From Corallococcus sp. AS-1-6 (lineage in GTDB: Bacteria > Myxococcota > Myxococcia > Myxococcales > Myxococcaceae): DNA of 64,000 nt. Position 1 is the stretch's first letter, and every line of letters starts with the position of its first letter. The translations under genes and the position numbers were made by a program. Below the pieces are notes generated by a model. The model had not been told where the DNA came from. It made no database searches and saw only the letters and a program-made list of their open reading frames with translations. Location of the stretch: positions 1 through 64,000 of the forward strand of contig NZ_JAIQDE010000022.1 in NCBI RefSeq assembly GCF_020037015.1. Reading direction: 5' to 3'. Shown here one piece after another: positions 22,910 to 31,391 of this stretch.

Positions 22910-24232
22910 ATGACGATTGGTCGCATTGCCCCCATGTTGGCGCTCGGAGCCTTCCTGGTGCTGAGCCCCCGCACCGTGCAGGCCCAGGAGCAGAACCCGG
23001 ACAACCCGGAGTGCCTCGGAGATGAGTGCGGTCGCCCCAAGGAGGAGGGCGGCGGCTGCGGTTGTGGCTGCGGCTGTTCCGTCTGGGTGGCGTACACGGA
23101 CGACGGCAAGACGCTGTCGTACACGGACGACGCGGACGGCGACGGCAAGGCGGACGACAAGGACAACTGCCCCTTCACGTCGAACCGCGACCAGACGGAC
23201 GGTGACGGCGACCTCGCTGGCGACGCCTGCGACAACTGCGCGGCCGTCTCCAACGCCACGCAGTTGGACACCGACGGTGACGGCATCGGTGACGCGTGCG
23301 ACCCGGACGACGACAACGACGGCAAGCCGGACGGCGAGGACAACTGCCCCTCCATCCCGAACGCCACCCAGGCGGACAACGACGGGGACGGCATTGGCGA
23401 CGTCTGTGACGACGACGACGACAACGACGGGCGCAAGGACGGCGAGGACAACTGCCCGCTCATCGCCAATGAGAACCAGCAGCTCCCGGCGGACGTGAGC
23501 GCGTGCCGCGTGGACGCGGACGGCGACAACGTCTCCGACAACCTGGACAACTGCCCCGGCCTGTCCAACCCGGACCAGAAGGACACCAACGCCAACGGCA
23601 TCGGCGACGCGTGCGACCCGGACATCGACGGTGACTCGGTGCTCAACACCGCGGACAACTGCCCGGCGGTGGCCAACCGCGACCAGGCGGATGACGACGG
23701 CGACGGCCTGGGCGACGCGTGCGACACGCGCTACTGCGTGGTGCTCAACAAGGACAACCCCAACGACTGCCTCGACCCGAAGTCGCCCTTCAGCGTGGGC
23801 ACCGGCGGCGTCATCAGCGTGGAGAAGACGGGCATGGCCGTGCGCCCGCCCCTGTTCGCCAACCGCAACGGCGCGGCCATCGAGTACACGTGGACGGTGG
23901 TGAAGCGTCCCTCCGGCTCCACCGCGGTGGTGGAGAACCCCAAGGGCGCCGTCACCTACAGCCGCCACTGGGAATACCAGTACGTGGACGGCAGCGTGCC
24001 CAACTTCCAGCCGGACAAGGAAGGCGAGTACGAACTGCAGGTGTCCACGCGCCTGGCCTTCGCGGACCGCGTGTTCCCCGACCAGCGCGCCTCCGTGTCC
24101 AGCCTCTTCGTGAAGGTGGGCAAGGACGACAACTCCGGTGGCGGCTGCACCTCGCTGCCCGCGGGCGGGAGCGTCGCGGCCCTGGGCGCTGGCGTGCTCG
24201 GCCTGCTGCTGCGCCGCCGCAAGAAGGCGTAA
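22910..24232 (+). CDS. mtsC: thrombospondin-3 repeat protein with MYXO-CTERM sorting tail
   Basis: Protein of 440 residues with AAAGGAG five bases before ATG 22910 and a signal peptide (APMLALGAFLVLSPRTVQAQ). A Gly-Cys cluster (GGGCGCGCGCS, about residues 45-55) precedes a long run of thrombospondin type 3 repeats (DGDGKADDKDNCP, DTDGDGIGDACDPDDDNDGKPDGEDNCP). These should bind many calcium ions and form disulfides. A beta domain follows, and the C-terminus has GGGC, a hydrophobic helix (AALGAGVLGLLL) and RRRKKA, a MYXO-CTERM signal processed by myxosortase for surface anchoring. From memory, NCBI uses the name MtsC (cell-cell cohesion MYXO-CTERM protein) for such a gene, so the symbol is tentative. 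Confidence 0.8.
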   Translation: MTIGRIAPMLALGAFLVLSPRTVQAQEQNPDNPECLGDECGRPKEEGGGCGCGCGCSVWVAYTDDGKTLSYTDDADGDGKADDKDNCPFTSNRDQTDGDGDLAGDACDNCAAVSNATQLDTDGDGIGDACDPDDDNDGKPDGEDNCPSIPNATQADNDGDGIGDVCDDDDDNDGRKDGEDNCPLIANENQQLPADVSACRVDADGDNVSDNLDNCPGLSNPDQKDTNANGIGDACDPDIDGDSVLNTADNCPAVANRDQADDDGDGLGDACDTRYCVVLNKDNPNDCLDPKSPFSVGTGGVISVEKTGMAVRPPLFANRNGAAIEYTWTVVKRPSGSTAVVENPKGAVTYSRHWEYQYVDGSVPNFQPDKEGEYELQVSTRLAFADRVFPDQRASVSSLFVKVGKDDNSGGGCTSLPAGGSVAALGAGVLGLLLRRRKKA

Positions 24233-24268
24233 AGAGAGATGTCCCCCATGCCAGGAGGTCCGCATCGC

Positions 24269-26254
24269 ATGCGCCGTCAGCTCGTCGTTCCGCTTCTTGC
24301 GACCGGCCTCCTGGCCCTGGGTGTGCTGTCCTGTTCAGACACGCTCCTGGAGCCGCGCGCCCAGGAGCAGTCCCAGTTGGATGACCGGCTGACGCTCACC
24401 GGCCGGGTGTGCACGCGCCCGGCGAACCCCACCGGCTTCCCGGTGAAGGTGGTGCTCGTCGTGGACGAGTCCGGCAGCATGTGCGTGTCGGATCCGCCGG
24501 GCTCTCAGGAGGGCAGCGGCTTCTGCGAGCGCGCGGAGGTGCAGGCCATCATCCCGCCGGGCGTGACGGAGCCCGCGCGCGTGCGCGCGCTGAAGAACCT
24601 GGTGAACGGCTTCCGGCGCATCAACGACGCGCGCCAGGGCAACATCAGCATCGCCATCGCCCCGTTCGAAACGAACGTGAAGAACACCTGGCCGCCGGCC
24701 TCCACGGGGGACCGCTTCGCGCCGCCGGGCAACATCAACGGCTACATCGAGGGCCTGCAGTCGCAGTTGGGCAAGGGCACGGACTACCAGGGCGCGCTCA
24801 GCTACGCGTACAGCCTCATCGCCAGCGACATCGAAGCGGTGTCCCAGGCCACGCCGGAGCTCCTTCCGCGCACGCGCTACGTCGTGGTGTTCCTCACGGA
24901 CGGCACGCCGTACCCGCGCTGCTCCGCCAACGACGACCTGTCCGTCTACGCGGGGCCGGACACGCCGGACCTCACCTGGCGCGACTCCATCTCCAGCTTC
25001 TGCAACGCCACCAGCACCACGGACGCCATCACCGGCTTCGAGGTGGGCACGGACCGCAACCAGAACTACCAGCTCTTCAGCTACGTGCGCCGGCTGATGG
25101 AGCTCAAGACGCAGTACAACGTGGGCGACGTGCGCATGCACACGGTGCTGCTCTTCAACGAGGAGGCCGTGCGCGCCTGCGGCCCCATCTGCCAGGACAT
25201 CTACGGCACCTACCCGGGCGTCCCGGAGGCGCAGTACCCGGCGGCGGCGAAGAAGATCGCCTCGTACCTGCTCAAGCGCTTCGCGGAGATGGGCAACGGC
25301 GTGTACCAGGAGTTCAGCGACACGGCCGAAATCGGCGAGCTGGGCCTGGGCGCGCTGGACTACTCCTCCTTCGCGTCGCCCAACGTGATGAAGACGCTGC
25401 TGGTGGAGCCCCTGAGCTCCGCGCCGGGGGATGACGGCCGCGTGCTGGACAGCGACGGCGACGGCGTCCCGGACTCGCTGGACAACAGCTTCACGCTCAA
25501 GACGAACCCCTTCACCATCGACAGTGACGGGGACTGCCTGAGCGACGGCTTCGAGTACCGGCGCCAGGACCAGGGCTTCAAGCCGGGCAACGACCTGGAC
25601 GCGCGCGGCTGCAACCCGCAGTCCCCGCTGACGCCCGGCTGCATCTGCCGGGACACGGACGGTGACGGGCTGTCGCAGTTCGCCGAGGCCTACCTCAAGA
25701 CGCGCCAGGGCATCGTGGACAGCGACGGCGACGGCGCGCCGGACGGGCTGGAGGCGAAGTACGGCCTCAACCCGCTCCAGTCGAGCGTGGCCGGCCTGGA
25801 CACGGACGGCGACGGCGTGCCGGACGACGAGGAGCTGAAGGCCGGCAGCGACCCCACCCGGCGCGACCGGCCCTTCCACGACAAGTACGGCATCCAGTAC
25901 GAGGTGACGAAGGTCCCGGGCGGCACCGACACGGACGGCGTCTGCTACGACTTCACCGTGTCCAACCTCCAGTTGGTGACGCCGCCGGACCGCTCCGGCG
26001 TGAAGCAGGGCTACAACCTGTTCAAGGTGTGGTTCGCGGAGGCGCCGGAGAGCGGCGTGGCCACGGACTACGGCGTCTGGCGCACCGCGTGCGCGTGGGC
26101 GCAGTACGCGCCGCCCAGCGTGCGCGTGCCGCTGGGGCCGGACCTGGCCATGGATGACGGTGACTTCCGCCGGCCGGATCAACTGGTGGACCCCTGGAGA
26201 GCCCAGGGCAATTGCGTCGGCGTGTCGCCTTCGCAGGGAGGCGCGTCGCCGTGA
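24269..26254 (+). CDS. mtsD: vWA / thrombospondin-3 surface lipoprotein with intact MIDAS
   Basis: Lipoprotein of 661 residues. ATG 24269 has AGGAGGT nine bases upstream, which decides it over upstream in-frame ATGs at 24239 and 24248. The lipobox Cys is residue 22. The vWA domain starts at about residue 57 with FPVKVVLVVDESGSM; D66, S68 and S70 form the MIDAS metal site, with LTDGTP as the later acidic loop. Thrombospondin-3 repeats (DSDGDGVPDSLDN, DTDGDGLSQ, DTDGDGVPDDEE) and a terminal domain with GVCYDFTVSNLQLV follow. vWA lipoproteins such as CglB act as myxobacterial adhesins. The symbol is from memory of NCBI naming (cell-cell cohesion protein MtsD) and is tentative. Confidence 0.83.
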   Translation: MRRQLVVPLLATGLLALGVLSCSDTLLEPRAQEQSQLDDRLTLTGRVCTRPANPTGFPVKVVLVVDESGSMCVSDPPGSQEGSGFCERAEVQAIIPPGVTEPARVRALKNLVNGFRRINDARQGNISIAIAPFETNVKNTWPPASTGDRFAPPGNINGYIEGLQSQLGKGTDYQGALSYAYSLIASDIEAVSQATPELLPRTRYVVVFLTDGTPYPRCSANDDLSVYAGPDTPDLTWRDSISSFCNATSTTDAITGFEVGTDRNQNYQLFSYVRRLMELKTQYNVGDVRMHTVLLFNEEAVRACGPICQDIYGTYPGVPEAQYPAAAKKIASYLLKRFAEMGNGVYQEFSDTAEIGELGLGALDYSSFASPNVMKTLLVEPLSSAPGDDGRVLDSDGDGVPDSLDNSFTLKTNPFTIDSDGDCLSDGFEYRRQDQGFKPGNDLDARGCNPQSPLTPGCICRDTDGDGLSQFAEAYLKTRQGIVDSDGDGAPDGLEAKYGLNPLQSSVAGLDTDGDGVPDDEELKAGSDPTRRDRPFHDKYGIQYEVTKVPGGTDTDGVCYDFTVSNLQLVTPPDRSGVKQGYNLFKVWFAEAPESGVATDYGVWRTACAWAQYAPPSVRVPLGPDLAMDDGDFRRPDQLVDPWRAQGNCVGVSPSQGGASP

Positions 26255-28041
26255 GCCGCGCGGGACGTTGGTTGGCCCTCACCCTGGTGGGGTTCGCCGT
26301 GGTGGTGGCCTGTACGGATTCGTACCTCTACGACCCGCGCCGCGACACGGAGGTGCCCGCGGACCGGGCCGTGGCGCTGGACGGGCGCTTCTGCACGCTG
26401 GGCGCCAACGAGGTCATCCGGCCCATCAAGATCATCGTCGCCATGGACGCCAGCCAGTCCATGCGCGTGAGCGACCCGGACGGCACGCGCGCCACGGCGC
26501 TGGTGGACCTGATTGAAAACCTGCCGCAGGACGACGAGGTCTCCATCGCGGTGATGCTCTTCGCGGGCAGCACCACGGCGTTCCTCACGCAGGACCCCGG
26601 GCCTCCGGCGGAGGACGGCTTCGTGCAGGTGTCCCAGTTGGACGCCACCGCGAAGGCCATCCTCACGGAGAAGCTGCTCACCTTCCGCAACACGGACACG
26701 TCGCCGAACCGGGACTCGACGGACTTCGTCAAGCCGCTGTCGGACATCTACTCGCTCATCAACACGGACATCGCGCGGGCGCGGCAGCAGCCCAGCGGGA
26801 GCGACGCGCTGGCGCAGGCGCGCTACTCGGTCATCTTCCTGTCGGACGGCAAGCCCACCAACAACCAGGATGACGAGCTCATCCGCGGCGACGCGGTGGT
26901 GCGCATCCGCCAGTTGCGCGACCTGGTGGAGGACGTGCGCTTCAACACCGTGCACGTCTTCAACCCCACGCAGCCGGTGCCGTCCGTGTGCGACCTGGTG
27001 GCGGAGGACGGCGGCTTCGGGGACGGCGGCTGCCCGCTGCTCATCATCAACCAGAACGCGGACCGCCTGGAGAAGATGGCCACGCTGGGCGGCGGCAACT
27101 TCCGCGACTTCCGCAACAACGAGCCCATCAACTTCCTCAACTTCCAGTTCGGCCAGGTGCGCCGCGCCTTCATCGTGAAGGACTTCGTGGCCTCCAACTT
27201 CTCCGCGCCCCCGGGCAGCCCGCTGGATGAGGCGGACACGGACGGAGACGGCCTCACCGACGCGCGCGAGTACGAGCTGGGCACGAACCCCAACCTGCGC
27301 GACACGGACGGCGACGGCTTCAGCGACGGCGTGGAGGTGTACTTCCGCGACCGCGGCGTGCAGTTCGACCCCACCCAGGAAGTGCAGCCGGACGGCGGCG
27401 GCCTGGACAAGGGCTGCCCGCCCGCGCTGCGCGGCGTGGACACGGACTGCGACGGCCTCCTGGACTGCGACGAGCAGTTCATCGGCACCAACGCCACCCT
27501 CCAGGACAGCGACGGCGACGGCGTGCCGGACGGCATGGAGTGGCGGGGCGGCACGCAGGGCTCCAGCAACGACATGGACGAGGACCCGGACACGGACGGG
27601 CTCACCAACCGCAGCGAGGCGCGCATGCACATGCGCCCCCTGCAGGTGGACACCGCGAACCTGGCCTCGGACGCGTACCGCTACAGCCTGGAGGCGGACG
27701 GCCCGGTGGATGACCAGGGCCGCCAGTGCTACCGCTTCCGCGTGGACAACGTGCTGCTGGCGCCCACCATCGCCATGGTCGCCGACGGCGGCGTGGACGG
27801 GGGCGTGGACGCCGGCACCGTGCAGCGCGGCGCGGGCTACAACGACATCTACCTCTCCGTGTCCATGCTGCCCGCGGACGACCCCACCGCGCGCACGCTG
27901 GTGCGCACCTTCCGCGTGGACTCCGTGCGCTACCCGGTGGGCGGCATCAAGTCGCCTCCGGATGGCGTCATCCGCGTGAACCCCGAGGACTTCGTGGACG
28001 GCTGCCCCGGCGTCGTCCCGACCCTCTCGCCCGTCCCCTGA
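26251..28041 (+). CDS. vWA / thrombospondin-3 surface lipoprotein with intact MIDAS (second copy)
   Basis: Lipoprotein of 596 residues. GTG 26251 overlaps the previous stop (GTGA) and has GGGAGG ten bases upstream. Lipobox VVVAC, Cys21, is followed by TDSYLYD, matching the CTDAGLY and CSDTLLE starts of its two paralogues. The vWA domain carries IKIIVAMDASQSM with D66, S68, S70, exactly the same numbering as in the gene before it, and FLSDGKPT. Thrombospondin-3 repeats follow (DTDGDGLTDARE, DTDGDGFSDGVE, DSDGDGVPDGME), then the shared terminal domain (RQCYRFRVDNVLLAP). It is probably a surface adhesin working with its neighbours. By position it would be the fourth member of the recalled Mts set. 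Confidence 0.82.
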   Translation: MSRAGRWLALTLVGFAVVVACTDSYLYDPRRDTEVPADRAVALDGRFCTLGANEVIRPIKIIVAMDASQSMRVSDPDGTRATALVDLIENLPQDDEVSIAVMLFAGSTTAFLTQDPGPPAEDGFVQVSQLDATAKAILTEKLLTFRNTDTSPNRDSTDFVKPLSDIYSLINTDIARARQQPSGSDALAQARYSVIFLSDGKPTNNQDDELIRGDAVVRIRQLRDLVEDVRFNTVHVFNPTQPVPSVCDLVAEDGGFGDGGCPLLIINQNADRLEKMATLGGGNFRDFRNNEPINFLNFQFGQVRRAFIVKDFVASNFSAPPGSPLDEADTDGDGLTDAREYELGTNPNLRDTDGDGFSDGVEVYFRDRGVQFDPTQEVQPDGGGLDKGCPPALRGVDTDCDGLLDCDEQFIGTNATLQDSDGDGVPDGMEWRGGTQGSSNDMDEDPDTDGLTNRSEARMHMRPLQVDTANLASDAYRYSLEADGPVDDQGRQCYRFRVDNVLLAPTIAMVADGGVDGGVDAGTVQRGAGYNDIYLSVSMLPADDPTARTLVRTFRVDSVRYPVGGIKSPPDGVIRVNPEDFVDGCPGVVPTLSPVP

Positions 28042-28057
28042 TTCTCCCGAGCCCCCC

Positions 28058-30358
28058 ATGCGCCTTCGCACCCGACTGCTCCCGCTCGCGCTCCTGTTCC
28101 TGGCCGCCTGTTCCTCCGGCGGGGATGACACGCCGGACGCCGGCACGGGCGTGGTGGAGGACCTCTGCAACAGCCGCGACGAGGCGCTGACGAACGCGGA
28201 CTGCGAGCTGAAGCCCGGCGTGCCGCTGGAGCGCTTCCTGGCGCTCACGGGCGACGTGAAGGCCGGTGACGAGGACTGGTACAGCGTCCGCATCCCCGCC
28301 ACCGCCAACGCGCGCACGCTGGTGCACGTCACCGGCACGTACCTGGCGTCCAGCACGCCGGTGAACCTGTCCGTGACGGTGCAGGAGAAGGACAAGAGCA
28401 CCGCGCTGGTGGCGAAGTCGGACCAGCACGGCTCGGGCGCCCCGAAGCCGGTGGACATCATCCTGCCGTACGCCACGCCGGACACGCAGCTCCTCATCGT
28501 GGTGCGCGACGCGCCGACGAACCCCGCGCGCCCCAACTTCGATGCGCGCAACCCCTACCGGCTCACGGTGGAGCTGCTGGAGAACCCGGACGCGAACGAG
28601 CCCAACGACGTCACGCCCACGCCCATCGCGCTCGCGGCGCAGGGGGCCGTGCAGGTGGGCACCGCGCAGGGCTACCTGGCCACGGACAACGACGTGGACC
28701 GCTTCAGCTTCCCGCTGACGGCGGGGAAGATCGCCTACGTGCGCATCACCGCGCCGGACCAGGGCTTCCCGCCCAACTACCGCCTGTCCTACGAACTCGT
28801 GCGCCCCAACGGCACCGACAAGGAGTCGGAGGGCAACGTGCTGCCCAAGGTGCACCCGGGCGTGCTGGCCACCGCGCGCAAGGTGAAGCTGGCGGGCACC
28901 TGGGGGCTGGTGGTGAAGGGCTACCGGGGCAACAACGAGCCCGTGCCCTCGGGCGACCTGCGCCAGCCCTACGAGGTGGAGGTGCGCGTGGTGGATGAGG
29001 TGGACCCGCGCGACCAGTCCGGGGACAACGACGCCTACGCCCGCGCCTTCACCCGCAGCCTGGTGGGTTCGCCCGGGACGTCCACGACCTTCGAGGGCCG
29101 GCTGGGCTACGTGGGCGACCGCGACTGGTTCGCGCTGAGCCTGCCCGCGTACGCGAAGCCCAGCGTGCTGCGCTACCGGCTGGTGGAGGTGCCCACCCCC
29201 ACGCGCTTCGACCCGCTGCCCCTGCCGCTGGGCCAACTGGCGGACCGGCAGGTGCTGGTGTTCACCACGGTGAGCACGGCGGTCACCGCGGAGCAGCGCG
29301 CCACCTGCACCAGCGACGCCACCGTGTGCCCTCGCGACGCGCGCGAGCACCCCGACGCGCCCTCGCTGGTGCAGGCCTACTGCAACAACGCGGAGGCCGT
29401 GCTGTGCATCCAGTCGCTGCGCGAGGAGAGCGACCCGGCGCGCTTCCCCGGCCTGAGCAACTTCCAGGGCGCGCTGCCGGTGCCCGCGCACGCCGCGTCG
29501 TTGACGTACCACTTCGTGGTGCAGGACGACGGCAACAACTGGGCGGATGACCGCGACTACCGGCTGGAGGTGTCCTGGGAGGCGGAGGACGCGGAGGAGG
29601 AGAACGCCTACAGCGGGGGCGTGGAGCAGGCGCGCTCCAAGACGCTCGGCGGCGTGGGCGCGGGCAGCCTGCCCGTGGGCAACGCCACCTTCGAGGCGAA
29701 GGGCCAGTTGACGCATGGCCACGGCCGGCTGCGGGGCAACGACCGCGCCACGGGCCTGGGCGTGCGCGGCCCCACGGACTACGACGCGGTGCCCTCCGAC
29801 ACGGACACCTTCCAGTACCAGCTCCCCGCGCTGAGCGCGCCCGAGGACGCGGCGTGGCTGGTGCAGTGGGACGTGGACAACCTGCCGGATGGCGGCACGC
29901 CGCACGGGCTGGCGCTGGATGTGACCTTCTGCGACGGCACCGCCACGGACGGCGGCGCCGCCACGTGCACGCCGGTGACGACCACCAGCATGGGCGGCGC
30001 GCTGACGCTGGCCTACAGCCCCACGGTGATGCGCGCGTGGCACACCTCCGCGAGCGCGCCGCTCAGCAGCTACCAGGCGCTGTACCAGTTGGAGAAGACG
30101 GCCACCACGACGCGCGTCACGGTGGCGCCCTACGCGTGCGCCTGCCTGGAGCGGCGCTTCATCCGGGGCGGCACGCTCAAGGTGGCGGTGAGCGCCACCG
30201 AGCGCACGGACTACACGCCCGTGGGCTACACGCTGCGGACCGGCTACGGCGACTACCCGCGCGGCTACACGGCGGCGGATGGTGGCGCGCCCACGTCGTG
30301 CCCGGCGCCCACGCAGGACGGCGGCACGTGGGTGGGTGGTTGCCAGTTCACCCGCTAG
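28058..30358 (+). CDS. mtsF: large surface lipoprotein with PPC-like domains
   Basis: Lipoprotein of 766 residues beginning 16 bases after the preceding stop, with lipobox LAAC. It contains at least three beta-sandwich units of the bacterial pre-peptidase C-terminal (PPC) type, recognised by D-x-D-W/R-x-x-x-x-x-P strands: GDEDWYSVRIP, NDVDRFSFPLTAGKIAYVRI and GDRDWFALSLP. A Cys-containing insertion and a fourth beta domain lie towards the C-terminus. No protease domain is present, so these modules probably serve binding. It is the last gene of the vWA/thrombospondin-3 operon. The symbol is recalled from NCBI naming (cell-cell cohesion protein MtsF) and is tentative. Confidence 0.78.
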   Translation: MRLRTRLLPLALLFLAACSSGGDDTPDAGTGVVEDLCNSRDEALTNADCELKPGVPLERFLALTGDVKAGDEDWYSVRIPATANARTLVHVTGTYLASSTPVNLSVTVQEKDKSTALVAKSDQHGSGAPKPVDIILPYATPDTQLLIVVRDAPTNPARPNFDARNPYRLTVELLENPDANEPNDVTPTPIALAAQGAVQVGTAQGYLATDNDVDRFSFPLTAGKIAYVRITAPDQGFPPNYRLSYELVRPNGTDKESEGNVLPKVHPGVLATARKVKLAGTWGLVVKGYRGNNEPVPSGDLRQPYEVEVRVVDEVDPRDQSGDNDAYARAFTRSLVGSPGTSTTFEGRLGYVGDRDWFALSLPAYAKPSVLRYRLVEVPTPTRFDPLPLPLGQLADRQVLVFTTVSTAVTAEQRATCTSDATVCPRDAREHPDAPSLVQAYCNNAEAVLCIQSLREESDPARFPGLSNFQGALPVPAHAASLTYHFVVQDDGNNWADDRDYRLEVSWEAEDAEEENAYSGGVEQARSKTLGGVGAGSLPVGNATFEAKGQLTHGHGRLRGNDRATGLGVRGPTDYDAVPSDTDTFQYQLPALSAPEDAAWLVQWDVDNLPDGGTPHGLALDVTFCDGTATDGGAATCTPVTTTSMGGALTLAYSPTVMRAWHTSASAPLSSYQALYQLEKTATTTRVTVAPYACACLERRFIRGGTLKVAVSATERTDYTPVGYTLRTGYGDYPRGYTAADGGAPTSCPAPTQDGGTWVGGCQFTR

Positions 30359-30370
30359 CGGGCCCGGGCG

Positions 30371-30398
30371 GGCGGCGGGGCTTCACGCCTCCGCCGCC
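30371..30398. terminator. hairpin between convergent genes
   Basis: GGCGGCGG (30371-30378) pairs with CCGCCGCC (30391-30398); the stem can extend by GGC/GCC with a one-base bulge around the loop CTTCAC. It lies between stops at 30358 (plus) and 30418 (minus) and could end both transcripts. There is no T-run. Confidence 0.45.
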
Positions 30399-30417
30399 TC
30401 CGGGGGCACCGCCGGGA

Positions 30418-30852
30418 CTACGGCGCGATGCCCTTGCCCTTGAGCGCCAGCTCGCGCGTCTCGCCGTTGGCGGCGTTGGACTTGAGGGTGAGCGTGCCGG
30501 TGAACTCCTTCGCGGCGTTGGGCTTGAAGGCCACCTCGATGAAGGCGCGCTCGTAGGTCTCCAGCTTCAGGGGCCCGTTCTCCGGCCAGGTCTCCGGCTT
30601 CTTCATGGTGAAGACGCTGGGGCCGGAGATGGAGGCCTCGTTGAGCTCCAGCGTCTGGAGGCCGCGGTTCTCGATGTAGAGCGTGTTGAAGGTCGTGGCT
30701 CCCACGTAGGTCCCAGCGGAGAACTCCGTGTCGAAGCTCAGCTCCGTCCGGTCGATGAGCAACTGCGGCGTGTTCGGCAGCTCCTCGGCCTCGTCTCCGC
30801 AGCCCGCCAGGGCGATGATGGTGAGGGGCAGCCACAGGTTGCGCAGGCGCAT
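30418..30852 (-). CDS. small lipoprotein with Ig-like (choice-of-anchor-D/ASH-type) domain
   Basis: Lipoprotein of 144 residues. ATG 30852 is chosen over ATG 30858 because GAGGAG then lies nine bases upstream. Lipobox ALAGC, Cys18. The mature protein is one Ig-like beta-sandwich with the pattern of ASH / choice-of-anchor D domains: LSFDTEFSAG, TLYIENRGLQTLEL, VAFKPNAAKEFTGTLTLKSN and LKGKGIAP. Such domains mediate protein-protein contact. Its start lies only 31 bases from the start of the divergent lipoprotein gene at 30884. Confidence 0.77.
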   Translation of the reverse strand: MRLRNLWLPLTIIALAGCGDEAEELPNTPQLLIDRTELSFDTEFSAGTYVGATTFNTLYIENRGLQTLELNEASISGPSVFTMKKPETWPENGPLKLETYERAFIEVAFKPNAAKEFTGTLTLKSNAANGETRELALKGKGIAP

Positions 30853-30883
30853 GGACATCCACTCCTCGGTGAGGTTTGAAAGA

Positions 30884-31381
30884 ATGTCTGGTGTTGTAAC
30901 ACGGAATGTCTCGCGACTGGCGGGCGCGGTGATGGGATTGATGCTCGTCGCATGCGGCGGCTCGCGGGAGGACTTCATCGGCGCGCGCGTGCTGGACGTG
31001 TGCAAGGCGTCCTGGCCCGTGTGCAGCGAGTACGCGGGCTGCATCCTCGGGCCGGAGAGCTACTCCGAGGGCCGCTTCCCCGGGCGCGGGCAGGTGCTGG
31101 TGCGCGTGCCGGAGGCCTCCACCATCAAGGTGAGCTTCTACCTGGAGGAGGTGACGGCGGCCGGGGAGGAGACGGCCATCACCGTGCACGAGGAGGGCTG
31201 CCGCGCACGGCAGCGCAAGGCGTCCACGGGCCGCGCGGCGTTGGACCAGATGGAGAAGTTCGGCGTCTTCACCCAGCAGGCGGACGTCACCGGGGTGGGG
31301 GACCACCTGGTGGAGTTCGACTCCGACATGCAGGCGCGCTACGTGGTGAAGGTGGACGTGACGCCGCTGCGCCTCCAGTAG
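30884..31381 (+). CDS. small lipoprotein of unknown function
   Basis: Lipoprotein of 165 residues; ATG 30884 gives a signal with lipobox MLVAC (Cys24) and a weak GAGG upstream. The mature domain has four cysteines (LDVCKASWPVCSEYAGC and EEGC), then a beta-rich section ending DMQARYVVKVDVTPLRL. No family recognised. The divergent gene at 30418-30852 starts 31 bases away, so promoters of the two must overlap each other's 5' coding ends. It lies between the adhesion cluster and the oxidoreductase pair and belongs clearly to neither. Confidence 0.7.
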   Translation: MSGVVTRNVSRLAGAVMGLMLVACGGSREDFIGARVLDVCKASWPVCSEYAGCILGPESYSEGRFPGRGQVLVRVPEASTIKVSFYLEEVTAAGEETAITVHEEGCRARQRKASTGRAALDQMEKFGVFTQQADVTGVGDHLVEFDSDMQARYVVKVDVTPLRLQ

Positions 31382-31391
31382 CGCGCGGCCG

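Noticed and set aside
23100-23740. Repeated GACGGCGACGG-type DNA as a tandem repeat element
   Set aside because: These bases encode thrombospondin-3 calcium-binding repeats; the DNA periodicity follows from the protein.
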